Source: Lewinellaceae bacterium (GTDB lineage: Bacteria > Bacteroidota > Bacteroidia > Chitinophagales > Saprospiraceae). From it: a stretch of DNA of 64,000 nucleotides. The notes beneath the pieces are model-generated. The model searched no databases. It was not told the DNA's origin and saw only the letters and a list, made by a program, of their open reading frames with translations. The number at the start of each line of letters is the position of its first letter. Positions within the stretch are counted from its first letter, which is position 1. The stretch covers positions 31,294 through 95,293 of the forward strand of contig JAHELJ010000013.1 of assembly GCA_024644235.1 (NCBI GenBank). The letters run 5' to 3'. Below, in pieces: positions 27,554 to 36,650 of this stretch. Position numbers and translations under genes: made by a program.

Positions 27554-28965
27554 ACTCAGTAATTATCACCAATACTTACTTCTACCGTCTGGATCCAAAG
27601 CAATGGAGAACCGGTCAGCCCTACCCACCTTATGCTACTCTCATCGCAGCCGCTGCACTGCAGGAAAAATATGAGGTCATATTTCATGATAATTGCCTCG
27701 AGCCATCCCCTACTGCTCTGATTGAAAAGCTGGATGTTGTGCGACCAGATTACCTGGTCATCTTCGATGATGGATTCAATTATCTGACTAAGATGTGTCT
27801 CACAGTTATGCGTGAAGCCGCATTTGAGATGATTCGGGCTGCTAAATCGAGAGGAATTACAACATTAATATCGAGTTCGGATTCAACTGATCACTTCGAC
27901 CGATATCTCTCTGAAGGAGCCGATTATGTTCTGTTGGGTGAAGCTGAAGTGACATTGAGGGAAACACTGGATCGTTTGACAAGTAATGAATCAACGGATG
28001 ACGTTAAAGGTTTGGCATGGCGAAAGGATAATCAGATCTTAAAGTCTGATCGGCGACCGGTAGTTACCAACCTCGATACGTTGCCTGATCCCGCGTGGTC
28101 GCTGGTGGATCTTGAACCTTATCGAGAAATCTGGCACAGAAAGAATGGTTACTTTTCGCTCAACCTGGCCACCACTCGTGGCTGTCCGTTTAAATGCAAC
28201 TGGTGTGCTAAGCCGATCTATGGAAATCGATACAACGTGCGATCTCCTCAGAAAGTGGTTAACGAGATCGAGTATTTACAGGCACATTTTGGGGTAGATC
28301 ACTTTTGGTTTTGCGATGATATTTTTGGCCTGAAACCAGGATGGGTGCAGACATTCAAAGATCTCATCCATACCAAGAGCATTTGCATCAAGTACAAGAT
28401 CCAGTCCAGAGTTGATTTGCTGTTAAAGGAGAATACCATTGATGCACTTGTTGATTCAGGTGCGACCACAATCTGGGTAGGGGCCGAATCAGGTTCTCAA
28501 AAGGTATTGGATGCTATGGATAAGGGCACGACCATTGAGCAAATCCACCATGCCACCCGTCTGTTAAAGAGAAAAGGAGTAGAGGTTTGCTTTTTCCTGC
28601 AATTCGGTTATCTGCAAGAGACAAAAGAAGATATTCTAAAAACGCTGGAATTGGTTGGCGAATTGATGCCCGATGACATTGGCGTTTCCATTTCATATCC
28701 GTTGCCTGGCACCAGGTTTCACGACAAAGTCAAATCCCTAATGACGGAAAAGCAAAACTGGCGGGATAGTGACGATCTTGCAATGATGTATCGCAGTACC
28801 TTTAGTCCCGCCTATTACAGAAGACTTCATCGCTATGTGCATAAATTTTTCCAGACTCGGAAAATCTTATCCACCCCTCTTAATGAAACCGGATTGCTGA
28901 GGGCCATGCTCTTATTTTATTATGCACCCATGGCTTTGGTAGACCGACTACGGCTTAAGCTTTAG
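27550..28965 (+). CDS. B12-binding-domain-type radical SAM protein (second paralogue)
   Basis: 471 residues from ATG 27550 (ATGA overlap with the upstream gene); an ATG at 27535 would add five residues. The cobalamin-type N-terminal domain (PYPPYATLIAAAAL, YVLLGEAEV) has no DxHxxG. The radical SAM Cys triad is Cys212, Cys216, Cys219 (GCPFKCNWC), followed by the same WVGAESGSQKV and ETKEDILKTLE elements as the protein at 20158-21546. It is the hub of the right arm of the island: nucleotidyltransferase, radical SAM, methyltransferase, formimidoyltransferase. Reaction unknown. Confidence 0.86.
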   Translation: MNSVIITNTYFYRLDPKQWRTGQPYPPYATLIAAAALQEKYEVIFHDNCLEPSPTALIEKLDVVRPDYLVIFDDGFNYLTKMCLTVMREAAFEMIRAAKSRGITTLISSSDSTDHFDRYLSEGADYVLLGEAEVTLRETLDRLTSNESTDDVKGLAWRKDNQILKSDRRPVVTNLDTLPDPAWSLVDLEPYREIWHRKNGYFSLNLATTRGCPFKCNWCAKPIYGNRYNVRSPQKVVNEIEYLQAHFGVDHFWFCDDIFGLKPGWVQTFKDLIHTKSICIKYKIQSRVDLLLKENTIDALVDSGATTIWVGAESGSQKVLDAMDKGTTIEQIHHATRLLKRKGVEVCFFLQFGYLQETKEDILKTLELVGELMPDDIGVSISYPLPGTRFHDKVKSLMTEKQNWRDSDDLAMMYRSTFSPAYYRRLHRYVHKFFQTRKILSTPLNETGLLRAMLLFYYAPMALVDRLRLKL

Positions 28966-29003
28966 AATTGGCTGCCTAGATTTCATTTAAGACCTTCAAA
29001 GGT

Positions 29004-29816
29004 GTGAAGAAGAAAAATTTCGATCTACTGGCTGAGCACTACGATCGGGATTTCGTAGATGCATCAATCGGTTCAGCTCAAAGAAGTCTGGTCTATCATT
29101 GCCTTGAGCCCCTTGTACGCATACCTGACGAAAACCTCCGGATCCTGGATCTAGGTTGTGGTACAGGTCAAGACGTTATTTTCTTGGCTGAGCTTGGCCA
29201 CCATATCGTCGGGATTGACTCGTCGCAGGAGATGATCTTAAAATCTACGGAGAAAGTGGAGAAGCTTAAATTAACGGGACACGTGGAATTGAAGCAGCTG
29301 GAAATCATCCACTTTCTCACCTCCGTCACTCAGGATACAGACTTCGATATGATCTTCAGCAATTTTGGCGCTTTGAACGTACTACCGCGCGATGAATGGG
29401 ATAAAATCGTTGCAAATGTTAATCAAAAGTCATCCGAAGGAAGCTACCTGGTATTGGTAATGCTCAATGCTTTCTGCATTTGGGAAACTTTCTATTTCCT
29501 GCTCACTGGTAGATGGAAGCAGGCCGTGAGACGCTGGTCCCGGAAGGGAGTCTCTTTTACATTTGAGAAAGGATCTATGGAAAGGATTTATTATTACACT
29601 CCTGGAAAGCTCACCTCCTTTTTTAAGCCATTGTACAAGGTGAAGAAAGTGATGCCGATAGGATGTTTTGTTCCACCAAGTTATCTACAACCTTTCTTTA
29701 ATTCGCGCAAGGGTCTTTTAAACATTTTATTCCGGTTGGACACCCTTGCATTGAGATTGCCACCGTTAGCTTATCTGGCAGACCATTTTATGATCATCAT
29801 GCAGAAAAATGACTAA
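29004..29816 (+). CDS. Class I SAM-dependent methyltransferase (second)
   Basis: 270 residues with motif I LRILDLGCGTGQDVIFLAE (about 45-63), acidic GIDSSQEM at strand 2 and DMIFSNFGALNV at motif IV. The C-terminal part (150-270) is hydrophobic and basic, with YTPGKLTSFFKPLYKV; this resembles methyltransferases acting on lipid-linked or membrane substrates. The start is GTG at 29004, 38 bases after the radical SAM gene. It overlaps the next gene by 8 bases. Confidence 0.85.
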   Translation: MKKKNFDLLAEHYDRDFVDASIGSAQRSLVYHCLEPLVRIPDENLRILDLGCGTGQDVIFLAELGHHIVGIDSSQEMILKSTEKVEKLKLTGHVELKQLEIIHFLTSVTQDTDFDMIFSNFGALNVLPRDEWDKIVANVNQKSSEGSYLVLVMLNAFCIWETFYFLLTGRWKQAVRRWSRKGVSFTFEKGSMERIYYYTPGKLTSFFKPLYKVKKVMPIGCFVPPSYLQPFFNSRKGLLNILFRLDTLALRLPPLAYLADHFMIIMQKND

Positions 29817-30810
29817 AGATCTAATTGAATGCATACCAAATATTTCTGTTGCGGAAGATGAGCCACTGCTATCGGAGATCATAGAGACTCTGGAAAACGT
29901 GCCAGGACTTTATCTCCTTCATGTAGATAGCAGCAAAAGCATCAAGCGAACTGTCTTGACCTTGGTTGGTAATTGGACAGCGGTTTCAACAGCTATTCGC
30001 CAACTTACTCGCCTGCTTCTTTCTGGAGCGGATCTCAAATACTATGAAAGTCCACATCCTCATGTCGGACTCCTGGATGTATGTCCGTTTGTGCCAGTGA
30101 GAGGAGTCAACGAGCAGCAATGTATCGAGTTGGTAGAAAGGCTGGCTGTCTCCATCAATGATGAATTCGGAGTGCCAGTTTACTTCTACGAAAAATCAGC
30201 CAAGAGCCCAGATCGTCAGCATCTTGAGTTCATTAGAAAGGGTGGTAAAGAAAATCTAAAGGTCAGGATTCGTCATGGATTTAGGCCTGATGTGGGAGAG
30301 CAGCTTCATATTACTGCTGGGGCTATCGTCATGGGGGTTAGAGATTATTTAGTGGCATACAATATCAGTCTGAATTCTGCAGACGCCACAGCTGCGGATA
30401 GTATCGCGCGTTATTTACGCAAGCTTACCCAAGATTCGGTTCTTCATGGAGTAAAGGCAATTGGTTGGTACAACGCAGACTACAGATCATGCCAGGTATC
30501 TATAAACCTTACCGACCCTGGCACCACCGGCATGTTTACCGTTTTTGACCAAGTTTCCCGTCAGGCCTCTACTTTGGGTTTGCATGTGGTGGGATCCGAA
30601 CTGATTGGCATGGTCACCAACCGTCAAATAGTGTTGTCAGGATTGCAGGCCCTAATGACCAACGAGAAGAACTCAGTTTGGAGCTACAAAAGGTGTCTGG
30701 AGGCAGCGATATCTTATTTGGGGCTTGACCGGGTAAGACCCTTTGTGCCGGAATATCAAATTCTTGACCAACGTTTTACTCAACTGAGCCGGGAAGCAGT
30801 CATTTTTTAG
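29809..30810 (+). CDS. Glutamate formimidoyltransferase (FtcD N-domain type)
   Basis: 333 residues matching the formiminotransferase half of FtcD, which moves a formimino group from formiminoglutamate to tetrahydrofolate. Seen: IECIPNIS near 7-14, HPHVGLLDVCPFVPV at 83-97 where His83 corresponds to the catalytic His of the family, VPVYFYEKSAKSPDR, and the N/C subdomain link VKAIGWYN. There is no cyclodeaminase half and no histidine-degradation gene (hutH, hutU, hutI) in the window. The 8-base overlap with a methyltransferase gene ties it to the glycan-like island, so its substrate may differ from the textbook one. Confidence 0.85.
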   Translation: MTKDLIECIPNISVAEDEPLLSEIIETLENVPGLYLLHVDSSKSIKRTVLTLVGNWTAVSTAIRQLTRLLLSGADLKYYESPHPHVGLLDVCPFVPVRGVNEQQCIELVERLAVSINDEFGVPVYFYEKSAKSPDRQHLEFIRKGGKENLKVRIRHGFRPDVGEQLHITAGAIVMGVRDYLVAYNISLNSADATAADSIARYLRKLTQDSVLHGVKAIGWYNADYRSCQVSINLTDPGTTGMFTVFDQVSRQASTLGLHVVGSELIGMVTNRQIVLSGLQALMTNEKNSVWSYKRCLEAAISYLGLDRVRPFVPEYQILDQRFTQLSREAVIF

Positions 30811-30891
30811 ACTATTATGAATGCTTAGGATCATCATGAATATTTGATAGTTTTCTTTATTTTTGGGGCTCATAGAAAAACATAAGTTCCA

Positions 30892-31674
30892 ATGAATTTT
30901 AGCAGATTTTCTTTAGGAATACTCCTATTATCCATCCTCATGGCTTCCTGTGTGAGCAATAAGAAATTCACCGAATTGGAGTCAGAAAGAAATGCCCTGG
31001 CCGAGTCTCTCAGCAATCTTGAAGAGAAAGTAGAAATGCTTGAGACAGACAAAAATCAGCTTTCATCCTCTAACGACGAGATGACAGAGAAACTGGCTTC
31101 TGTAGAGGGTAAGCTCCAAGAGACTGAGCAAAAATTCAATCAGGTCAATTCCCGAATGGATGACAACCAATCTGAATTGAATATGTTGCGTCAAGAGATT
31201 CAGTCTGCCTTCAGTGACGTTGAAAAGGCTGTTTCAGAAAGCGGTCAAAGGATTACCGAAATCGAGGACATGCTATACCTTGATTTGGAAAATCCAATTA
31301 ACTTCAGCACTGGGTCATCAAGGCTCAACCGCGAAGATGATGAAACTCTGGCGGAATTGGCAGATATGCTGAAGAAGAATCCGGGATTGAGCCTGATCAT
31401 CGAAGGTCACACTGACGATCGACCAATCAATAATGCTCGATTTAGTGACAATTGGGATCTTAGTGTTGCCCGATCAGTAGCCATTGTCAGAAAATTGATT
31501 TCCTTGGGAGTTGATCCTAAACAGTTGACAGCTGCTGGAAAAGCAGAATTTCATCCTACAGTCACGGATGATCCAAAATCCACGGCAACACAGGCTGCTA
31601 ACCGACGATCGGAAGTCATCTTGGTACCTCAAATTGGCAGACTATACAAGCTTAATAAGAATCAAGGCACATAA
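30892..31674 (+). CDS. OmpA-family lipoprotein with coiled coil
   Basis: Signal peptide with lipobox (LLLSILMASC, Cys20), then a long charged coiled coil (about 25-125) and a C-terminal OmpA-like peptidoglycan-binding domain (about 140-255): NFSTGSSRLNREDD, IIEGHTDDRPIN, LSVARSVAIVRKLI and NRRSEVIL. It would link the outer membrane to peptidoglycan. It follows the formimidoyltransferase by 81 bases and ends in a strong terminator, so it may be a separate unit. Confidence 0.92.
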   Translation: MNFSRFSLGILLLSILMASCVSNKKFTELESERNALAESLSNLEEKVEMLETDKNQLSSSNDEMTEKLASVEGKLQETEQKFNQVNSRMDDNQSELNMLRQEIQSAFSDVEKAVSESGQRITEIEDMLYLDLENPINFSTGSSRLNREDDETLAELADMLKKNPGLSLIIEGHTDDRPINNARFSDNWDLSVARSVAIVRKLISLGVDPKQLTAAGKAEFHPTVTDDPKSTATQAANRRSEVILVPQIGRLYKLNKNQGT

Positions 31675-31703
31675 TAAATCCGTATTATAGAATTTATGTG
31701 TCC

Positions 31704-31733
31704 GGCCAGTAGCGATCGCTGCTGGCCTTTTTA
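31704..31733 (+). terminator. Rho-independent terminator after the OmpA gene
   Basis: Ten-pair stem GGCCAGTAGC/GCTGCTGGCC (one G-U) with a GATC loop at 31704-31727, followed by TTTTTA. It stands between the OmpA gene and the convergent cupin gene. Confidence 0.88.
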
Positions 31734-32084
31734 TTAGGCCTCTACTTTCACGCCAAAAGGAAGATAAGCTTTGCGAGGAGGTTGAAAAACATCCAATGCC
31801 AGACAATCAGTGCGTGGGGTGACTGTATGAGGTGTATTGGAGGGAATAATAATCACATCTCCAGCCTTACAGGTCTTGGTGAAATCACCAACCGTTACCT
31901 CCATTTCTCCCTCTAGCAGATTGAGTGCTTGGACTTCCGGGTGATGATGGAGTGGCAGCACGGCACCTTTCTTGCAATTTACAAACGAAAGAGTCATTCC
32001 ACTTGTGTGAATAAGTCGAGAAGTATATCCGGGATACAACTCCTTCTCCTCAATATCAGTAAGTCGATGATATAGATCTTTCAT
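31734..32084 (-). CDS. Cupin-domain protein
   Basis: A 116-residue single cupin barrel. Motif 1 is LPLHHHPEVQALNLLEGEMEV (about 43-63), with three histidines and a glutamate, and motif 2 is GDVIIIPSNTPHTV (about 75-88): a probable metal-binding site. Known members are dioxygenases, isomerases or ligand sensors; the specific role is unknown. It lies 4 bases downstream of the AstE-like gene and is probably co-transcribed with it. Confidence 0.85.
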   Translation of the reverse strand: MKDLYHRLTDIEEKELYPGYTSRLIHTSGMTLSFVNCKKGAVLPLHHHPEVQALNLLEGEMEVTVGDFTKTCKAGDVIIIPSNTPHTVTPRTDCLALDVFQPPRKAYLPFGVKVEA

Positions 32085-32088
32085 AGAA

Positions 32089-33018
32089 TTAGTTTTGTAT
32101 TGGTTCTACAATGAAATACCCATCTTCTCCCTGGTCCTGGTAGAGTGGCATGAGGATCATTCCATCAAACTGAGCATGAACGAGGCCAAGTTTATCCTCG
32201 GCTAATTCTTCACCTTGGCTTATAGGTTGAAAATTCTTATAGCCGTTCTTCATTTGAAATTGGTCCCCAGGTAGGATGGAATGCCGGTAAAGCAGTCGTG
32301 CAACTTTAGGCAACCCCCTGGAATACTCCACAAGAAGCTGATTATGCCTGTTTTCGATATGAGCCAGGTCGACACAGCCTATTGTACCCATGCAGTTGAT
32401 AACGGCTGCAATACATCGATTGACCGATAAGGGGTCATCATGCTGGCCACCTTCAAAGACCAAACCGGTGACTGCGTCATTATACTTTTCGGAATAATAA
32501 CGTATACAAGTGCCATCTAAACCTTCAATTACCCCTTTGATCACAGGAGCATGCATGGTCTCGGCGATCCTCAGACTTTCGGGTTGATTGGTAGGGAGAG
32601 TAAATATTCCTCCGGCGGCAGTGGTGGTATGAAGATCAAGCAGAATAATTTGTCTGTGACCGTTCTGCCGGATTTCCTTGTCGATTATTCCCTTTAGCAT
32701 CTTGAGTTGCAATGTCTCCTTCAAGCCCTCGGGAATAGTGAACTGGCCATTGAGGCGAGACGGATCCCACAGTCGATTAAGATCGTGGTCGATGAAACGC
32801 ATTCTAGACCTAAGTGCCGGTAAATTGCCAAGAAGACAAAGAATCTTCCCGTGAAAAGAAAAAGATGGATTAGTGATAGGCTCGACCTCTAACATCTTCA
32901 GCAGAAGATCGAGAGCTTGTACACCAGCCCATTCATTTCCATGAATCCCTGCTAAACAAATCAGGAGGGGTCCGGGTTTATTCTGTGTATAAGAACCTAA
33001 GAATCGTTTTATGTGCAT
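32089..33018 (-). CDS. Succinylglutamate desuccinylase/aspartoacylase-family zinc hydrolase
   Basis: 309 residues of the M14-type AstE/AspA family, which removes acyl groups from amino acids. Zinc ligands are visible as LAGIHGNEWAG (His, Glu) and LLDLHTTTAAGG (His), with the catalytic Glu in GLVFEGGQHDD. The start is ATG at 33018, four codons after a TTG. It pairs with the cupin gene; no arginine-succinyltransferase genes are near, so a deacylase of another N-acyl compound is possible. Confidence 0.87.
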   Translation of the reverse strand: MHIKRFLGSYTQNKPGPLLICLAGIHGNEWAGVQALDLLLKMLEVEPITNPSFSFHGKILCLLGNLPALRSRMRFIDHDLNRLWDPSRLNGQFTIPEGLKETLQLKMLKGIIDKEIRQNGHRQIILLDLHTTTAAGGIFTLPTNQPESLRIAETMHAPVIKGVIEGLDGTCIRYYSEKYNDAVTGLVFEGGQHDDPLSVNRCIAAVINCMGTIGCVDLAHIENRHNQLLVEYSRGLPKVARLLYRHSILPGDQFQMKNGYKNFQPISQGEELAEDKLGLVHAQFDGMILMPLYQDQGEDGYFIVEPIQN

Positions 33019-33116
33019 AAACGAGGGCAAAAATAACCAAACTTGTCACCAGAAAGCAGATCTGTTTTACGCCAGGTAACTTGATCACAATTCGATTTAA
33101 TACTATTTTGACTGAC

Positions 33117-34544
33117 ATGACCAATCTTGGAAGGCTTTTTATCCACATTATCTTCTTGTGGCCGCTGGCTATTTATGGTCAGACGGTAACAGTTTCCGAC
33201 GAGCTTAACCTCAAATCTGAATTTGTCTATGATGTTCTCGGTAAATATCAGAATGACATTCTTCTAGTTCGGGATGGGATCAATGAATTTGATGTTCAAT
33301 CTTTTGATAAGGATATGTTCATGTCATGGTCTGTGGAGGAAAAACTTGACAGCAGGCGTTCCCGGATTGTGGATATTGTCCCTCGCGAGCTCGGATTTAA
33401 TGTGGTGTATTCAGATGAATGGAAAGACACCCTCATTGTAAAATCCAGATATTATGACCGGCGAGCAAGACTACAGTTTTCCGATACAATTGCGATCTAC
33501 AAGAAAGGACTGATCCGGCCCAAATTCCGATTTGTCAAATCGGAAGACCGTAATAAATTCTTGATGATGGAGGTTGAGAATGAGCGAATCATCAGCGCCT
33601 TTGCCTTTGATTTTGAAGAACGCAGGGTCCTCTGGCAATCACAGTTTGATTTTACAGATATCAATTTCAGAGAAGATTACCGCAAAACTATCCTGACTAA
33701 TGATGGACGGATGTTCATCGTATTTGAAAAAGATAACTTTCGCTTTCGGAAAGAAAAACACTCTATTGAAGTTTTTCGATTCGATGAGAACCGTAACCAG
33801 TTTGACCTGGTCAGCTTTCCCATGCCCGAGTTTACCACCTACGATGCTTTTTTCAAGTTTGACAACCTCAATCGACGGTTGACGCTGGTAGGCTTATATT
33901 CAGATCGCAACACTGGTACGACTGACGGAATTTTCCATATCACGACCAATGCAGATGATTTTAATGATCATTCAGTTTCCACAGTTTCCTACAACGACGA
34001 ACTGCTGGCAGATTTTCACGGGAAGTTTAGTCCAAAGAGGGAAAGTCTTCAAAATCTTGATATACAAGATCTAATCTTCCGTGAGGATGGTGGCATTCTT
34101 CTGATTGTAGAAGAAAACAAGGAATATGAACGATTGTCGTACGGATCCAGGCGGGACTACTACGGTAGCACCCGGTTTTCAGTAGACTACTATTATGAAG
34201 ACATCATATTGATCTCCATCCACCCCGACGGCAATTCGCATTGGCAAAAATTGTTGCCAAAGAGGCAATACTCCAATGACGATGATGCAGTTTTTTCGTC
34301 GTATTTCTTGTTCAAGAATCCTGCGCATCTGAGAATTCTCTATAACGATGAAATCAGAAATGAGAATACGGTGAGTGAATATATCCTGAACGGCTCCGGC
34401 GACATTACCAGGAGGAGTTTGATGAGTACTGACAACCAGAAACTAAAATTGCAAATAAAGAATGCAGTTCAAGTGTCTGCTCAGGAGTTAGTAATTCCCA
34501 GTGTCAGAGGAAAGAGGCTTAAGCTTGTCAGATTAAAATATTAA
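33117..34544 (+). CDS. Uncharacterised exported protein
   Basis: 475 residues from ATG 33117, with a signal peptide (about 1-22, ending in IYGQ). The mature part is rich in beta-strand patterns and acidic/aromatic residues (DRRARLQFSDTIAIYKKGL, FRFDENRNQFDLVSFPMPEF) and may form a beta-propeller-like fold. No lipobox, no sorting domain and no catalytic motif were recognised. It stands alone, convergent with the tiny T9SS-domain gene that begins at the next base. Function unknown. Confidence 0.75.
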   Translation: MTNLGRLFIHIIFLWPLAIYGQTVTVSDELNLKSEFVYDVLGKYQNDILLVRDGINEFDVQSFDKDMFMSWSVEEKLDSRRSRIVDIVPRELGFNVVYSDEWKDTLIVKSRYYDRRARLQFSDTIAIYKKGLIRPKFRFVKSEDRNKFLMMEVENERIISAFAFDFEERRVLWQSQFDFTDINFREDYRKTILTNDGRMFIVFEKDNFRFRKEKHSIEVFRFDENRNQFDLVSFPMPEFTTYDAFFKFDNLNRRLTLVGLYSDRNTGTTDGIFHITTNADDFNDHSVSTVSYNDELLADFHGKFSPKRESLQNLDIQDLIFREDGGILLIVEENKEYERLSYGSRRDYYGSTRFSVDYYYEDIILISIHPDGNSHWQKLLPKRQYSNDDDAVFSSYFLFKNPAHLRILYNDEIRNENTVSEYILNGSGDITRRSLMSTDNQKLKLQIKNAVQVSAQELVIPSVRGKRLKLVRLKY

Positions 34545-34739
34545 TCAGTCGATGGTGATCATTTTCGATTTTTTTTCCTGCCCATCCTGAATCATCAGAA
34601 AGTAAGTTCCCTTATTCATTTTGTTAGGGTTGATATGAATCTCTCCATTTCTGAAGGTGAGAGCAAATGGAATTGTATTTCCATCAAGCGTCTGGACCTG
34701 GATAGCAGGTTGTAGTTTTCTTCGTTTCAAGAAATGCAT
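34545..34739 (-). CDS. Orphan mini-protein resembling a T9SS sorting domain
   Basis: A 64-residue frame from ATG 34739 (an in-frame TTG at 34778 would give 77). Its sequence fits the later two thirds of a type A sorting domain: IQVQTLDGNTIPFAL, IHINPNKMNKGTYFLMI and a final KKSKMITI. The usual FPNP start and any signal peptide are missing, so as written it could not be exported by Sec and T9SS. It has its own exact promoter match (34766-34796). Either a decayed gene end or a small cytosolic protein; undecided. Confidence 0.45.
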   Translation of the reverse strand: MHFLKRRKLQPAIQVQTLDGNTIPFALTFRNGEIHINPNKMNKGTYFLMIQDGQEKKSKMITID

Positions 34740-34765
34740 CCGTAAGAGACTATTTGTTGTAATCT

Positions 34766-34796
34766 CAAACTTAAGCAATTAATTATACATTGCAAA
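34766..34796 (-). promoter_or_regulatory. Bacteroidota-type promoter before the T9SS-like mini-gene
   Basis: On the minus strand: TTTG (34793-34796), 19-base spacer, TAAGTTTG (34766-34773). Exact match to both boxes. It would start a transcript about 20 bases before ATG 34739. Confidence 0.5.
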
Positions 34797-34831
34797 TAAA
34801 TATAATATGTTAAATGGAATCCTAGACGGTG

Positions 34832-36226
34832 TTAGGTCATTTCCTCAGCTCTTACCCATTTGTCAAAGTCTTCGGCAGTTATATAACCCAACTTGATCGC
34901 AGCCTCTTTCAGAGTCGTGTTTTCGTGGTAGGCCTTTTTGGCGATCTCAGCTGCTTTATCATATCCAATTTTGGTGTTCAGGGCTGTGACCAGCATCAAG
35001 GAATTGTCGAGATTCTGTTTTATCCTTACGAGATTGGGTTCTAATCCTGAAATGCAATGATCATCAAAACTTAAACTTGCATCAGCGATAAGCCTTGCGG
35101 AATGCAGAAAGTTGTAGATCATCATGGGCTTAAATACATTCAGCTGAAATTGACCGTTCATCCCTCCTACATTGATAGCCACATCGTTTCCGATCACCTG
35201 TGCCATTGCCATCGTCAGGGCTTCCGCCTGTGTTGGATTTACTTTACCAGGCATAATTGAGGAACCTGGCTCATTTGCAGGAATTCTTAATTCACCAATT
35301 CCGCTCCTAGGACCAGAGGCCAGCATCCGGATGTCATTTCCAATCTTCATCAACGAAACAGCTACTGTCTTTAGAGCCCCATGTGTCTCTACGATTGCAT
35401 CATGTGCTGACAGAGCTTCAAATTTATTTTTAGCGGTGATAAATGGATGACCGGTAGCCTTAGCGATTTTCTTTGCTACCAATTTGTCATATCCTTTTGG
35501 GGCATTCAACCCGGTTCCTACAGCAGTACCCCCAAGAGCTAGTTCAGACAGGTGTTTTAGGGTGTTCTTGATTGCCTGAATACTATGGGTAAGCTGAGAT
35601 TCATATCCAGACAATTCCTGACCGACTGTGACCGGAGTAGCATCCATGAAGTGTGTACGACCAATCTTCACAATCGACCGAAATTCCTTTGACTTCGCAG
35701 CGAAGGTATCTCTCAATTTCTCCAGCGAAGGAATGGTTTTTTCGACTATGATTTTGTAAGCTGATATATGCATGGCAGTGGGAAAAGTGTCATTAGACGA
35801 CTGACTTTTATTGACATCGTCGTTTGGGTGCAAGTATTTCTTTTCGTCTGTCAGACTCCCTCCTTTTAGCACATGACCTCGGTTGGCAATGACCTCATTG
35901 ACATTCATATTTGTTTGGGTCCCTGATCCCGTCTGCCACACCACCAATGGAAATTCACCGTCTAGCTTTCCGGCCAAAATCTCATCACAAACCTTGGCGA
36001 TCAACTGAGCCTTTGCTTTTGATAGTACTTTCAAATCAACATTAACTTGAGCAGCCGCCTTCTTAAGTATGGCAAAGGCCTCGATAATTTCACTTGGCAT
36101 GCGATCGGTTCCAATGCGAAAATTTTCACTGGATCGTTGCGTCTGAGCAGCCCAGTACCGTTCGATGGGTACTTTTACATATCCCAGACTGTCTTTTTCT
36201 TTTCGGAAGTGCTGCTTTCTTGCCAT
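34832..36226 (-). CDS. fumC: Class II fumarate hydratase
   Basis: Interconverts fumarate and malate in the citric acid cycle; a cytoplasmic homotetramer without iron-sulfur cluster. 464 residues with [33 protein letters not shown], the catalytic [11 protein letters not shown]is region and the superfamily signature [12 protein letters not shown] possible -7 box (TATTTTTG on the minus strand, 36255-36262) lies about 30 bases upstream. Divergent from the DUF7009-like/fdhD pair. Confidence 0.97.
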   Translation of the reverse strand: MARKQHFRKEKDSLGYVKVPIERYWAAQTQRSSENFRIGTDRMPSEIIEAFAILKKAAAQVNVDLKVLSKAKAQLIAKVCDEILAGKLDGEFPLVVWQTGSGTQTNMNVNEVIANRGHVLKGGSLTDEKKYLHPNDDVNKSQSSNDTFPTAMHISAYKIIVEKTIPSLEKLRDTFAAKSKEFRSIVKIGRTHFMDATPVTVGQELSGYESQLTHSIQAIKNTLKHLSELALGGTAVGTGLNAPKGYDKLVAKKIAKATGHPFITAKNKFEALSAHDAIVETHGALKTVAVSLMKIGNDIRMLASGPRSGIGELRIPANEPGSSIMPGKVNPTQAEALTMAMAQVIGNDVAINVGGMNGQFQLNVFKPMMIYNFLHSARLIADASLSFDDHCISGLEPNLVRIKQNLDNSLMLVTALNTKIGYDKAAEIAKKAYHENTTLKEAAIKLGYITAEDFDKWVRAEEMT

Positions 36227-36275
36227 TGCAGTAGTTTACGATTAAATTGAGTTGCAAAAATACACGATTCGAATC

Positions 36276-36650
36276 ATGAAACTCAGGATTGAAGACAACT
36301 CCTTGCGACTAAGATTGTCAGATCTCGAAGTACAGCAACTTGCCTCCGATGGAACCCTTAGTAGTAAGGTTTCTTTTCCCAAAGGGAAAGCTTTGTACTA
36401 CATAATAAATACTCATTCGGGCATATCATTTGAAGCAAGCTTGCAGAATGATGGAATCAGAATTTCTATTCCGAATAATTTATGTCAGAAGTGGGCTCAT
36501 TCCGAACAGATTGGGTTGAAAGGTAGTTGTCTCGTAGACGATGGTGTAGAACTGAGGATACTGGTGGAAAAGGACTTGGGATGCCGACACCAGGAAGACG
36601 AGGAAGGAAAGGTAATCCAGAGGGGAATCCGCGATACAAGTACGGTCTGA
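36276..36650 (+). CDS. Small protein upstream of fdhD (DUF7009-like)
   Basis: A 124-residue protein starting MKLRIEDNSLRLRLSDLEV. It has no signal peptide or membrane segment and appears all-beta. Its stop codon is directly followed by the fdhD ATG (0 bases), so the two are coupled. I recall short proteins of this kind (DUF7009) beside fdhD in Bacteroidota, but cannot confirm family membership. It could assist molybdenum-cofactor enzyme maturation. Confidence 0.7.
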   Translation: MKLRIEDNSLRLRLSDLEVQQLASDGTLSSKVSFPKGKALYYIINTHSGISFEASLQNDGIRISIPNNLCQKWAHSEQIGLKGSCLVDDGVELRILVEKDLGCRHQEDEEGKVIQRGIRDTSTV

